NCBI RefSeq assembly: GCF_021134715.1
Contig: NC_060019.1
Coordinates: 10,988,001-11,052,000 of the forward strand
Length of the DNA stretch: 64,000 nucleotides
Direction of reading: 5' to 3'
From: Daphnia pulex
Lineage: Eukaryota; Arthropoda; Branchiopoda; Diplostraca; Daphniidae
Positions 63,984-64,000 of the stretch are shown one piece after another. The notes under the pieces are model-generated. The model did not search any database. It worked only from the letters and a program-made list of their open reading frames with translations, and was not told where the DNA came from. Within the stretch, counting starts at the first letter, position 1. Every line of letters starts with the position of its first letter. Both the position numbers and the translations under genes were made by a program.

Positions 63984-64000
63984 GTATTTTTTATTTTATT

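Overview
This is animal nuclear DNA, most likely from a branchiopod crustacean such as Daphnia. Genes are split by mostly short GT-AG introns (about 55-100 bases in the gene-dense right half), start sites carry an arthropod-type TCAGT initiator, and every recognisable protein is a metazoan family. The species call is an inference from gene style; no species-specific marker was identified.

Left third (1 to about 28,700). This part holds one large gene on the + strand, coding exons 16207-17661, 18657-18885 and 25538-25779. It encodes a 641-residue secreted, Ser/Gly/Gln-rich, precursor-like protein that I cannot name. A long non-coding leader probably starts near 10,735 or 11,130. The surrounding 10-15 kb is unusually simple in sequence (GA, GAA, CTG, CTATATAG-like runs) and contains five perfect TGACGTCA (CRE-type) sites.

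Middle (about 28,700 to 41,000). There is no conventional gene here. An AT-rich block contains short units with good splice signals, duplicated in direct and inverted orientation: copies read rightwards from 29 to 35.7 kb and leftwards from 40.6 to 36.2 kb, around a nearly pure A/T hinge at 35.88-36.08 kb. It includes a duplicated stem-loop with a compensatory base change, a 389-base MITE-like element with a 30-base palindrome, and several CTCF-like motifs. This is the best candidate for something undescribed.

Right part (41,000 to 64,000). This is dense and ordinary in layout. On the - strand lie an SR-protein kinase (SRPK, 12 coding exons, 644 aa), a class II phosphoinositide 3-kinase (13 coding exons, 1694 aa) and a single-exon DC-STAMP-domain membrane protein (551 aa). 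On the + strand lie a secreted chimera of three cystatin domains, a FAS1 domain and a Kunitz domain (3 exons, 646 aa), and the first 501 residues of cleavage stimulation factor subunit 3 (CSTF3, suppressor of forked), which runs off the window. SRPK and CSTF3 both act in pre-mRNA processing, PI3K-C2 in endosomal lipid signalling, DC-STAMP proteins in membrane fusion and fertilisation, and the chimera is probably an extracellular protease inhibitor. The exon phases I worked out for the multi-exon genes are all mutually consistent.
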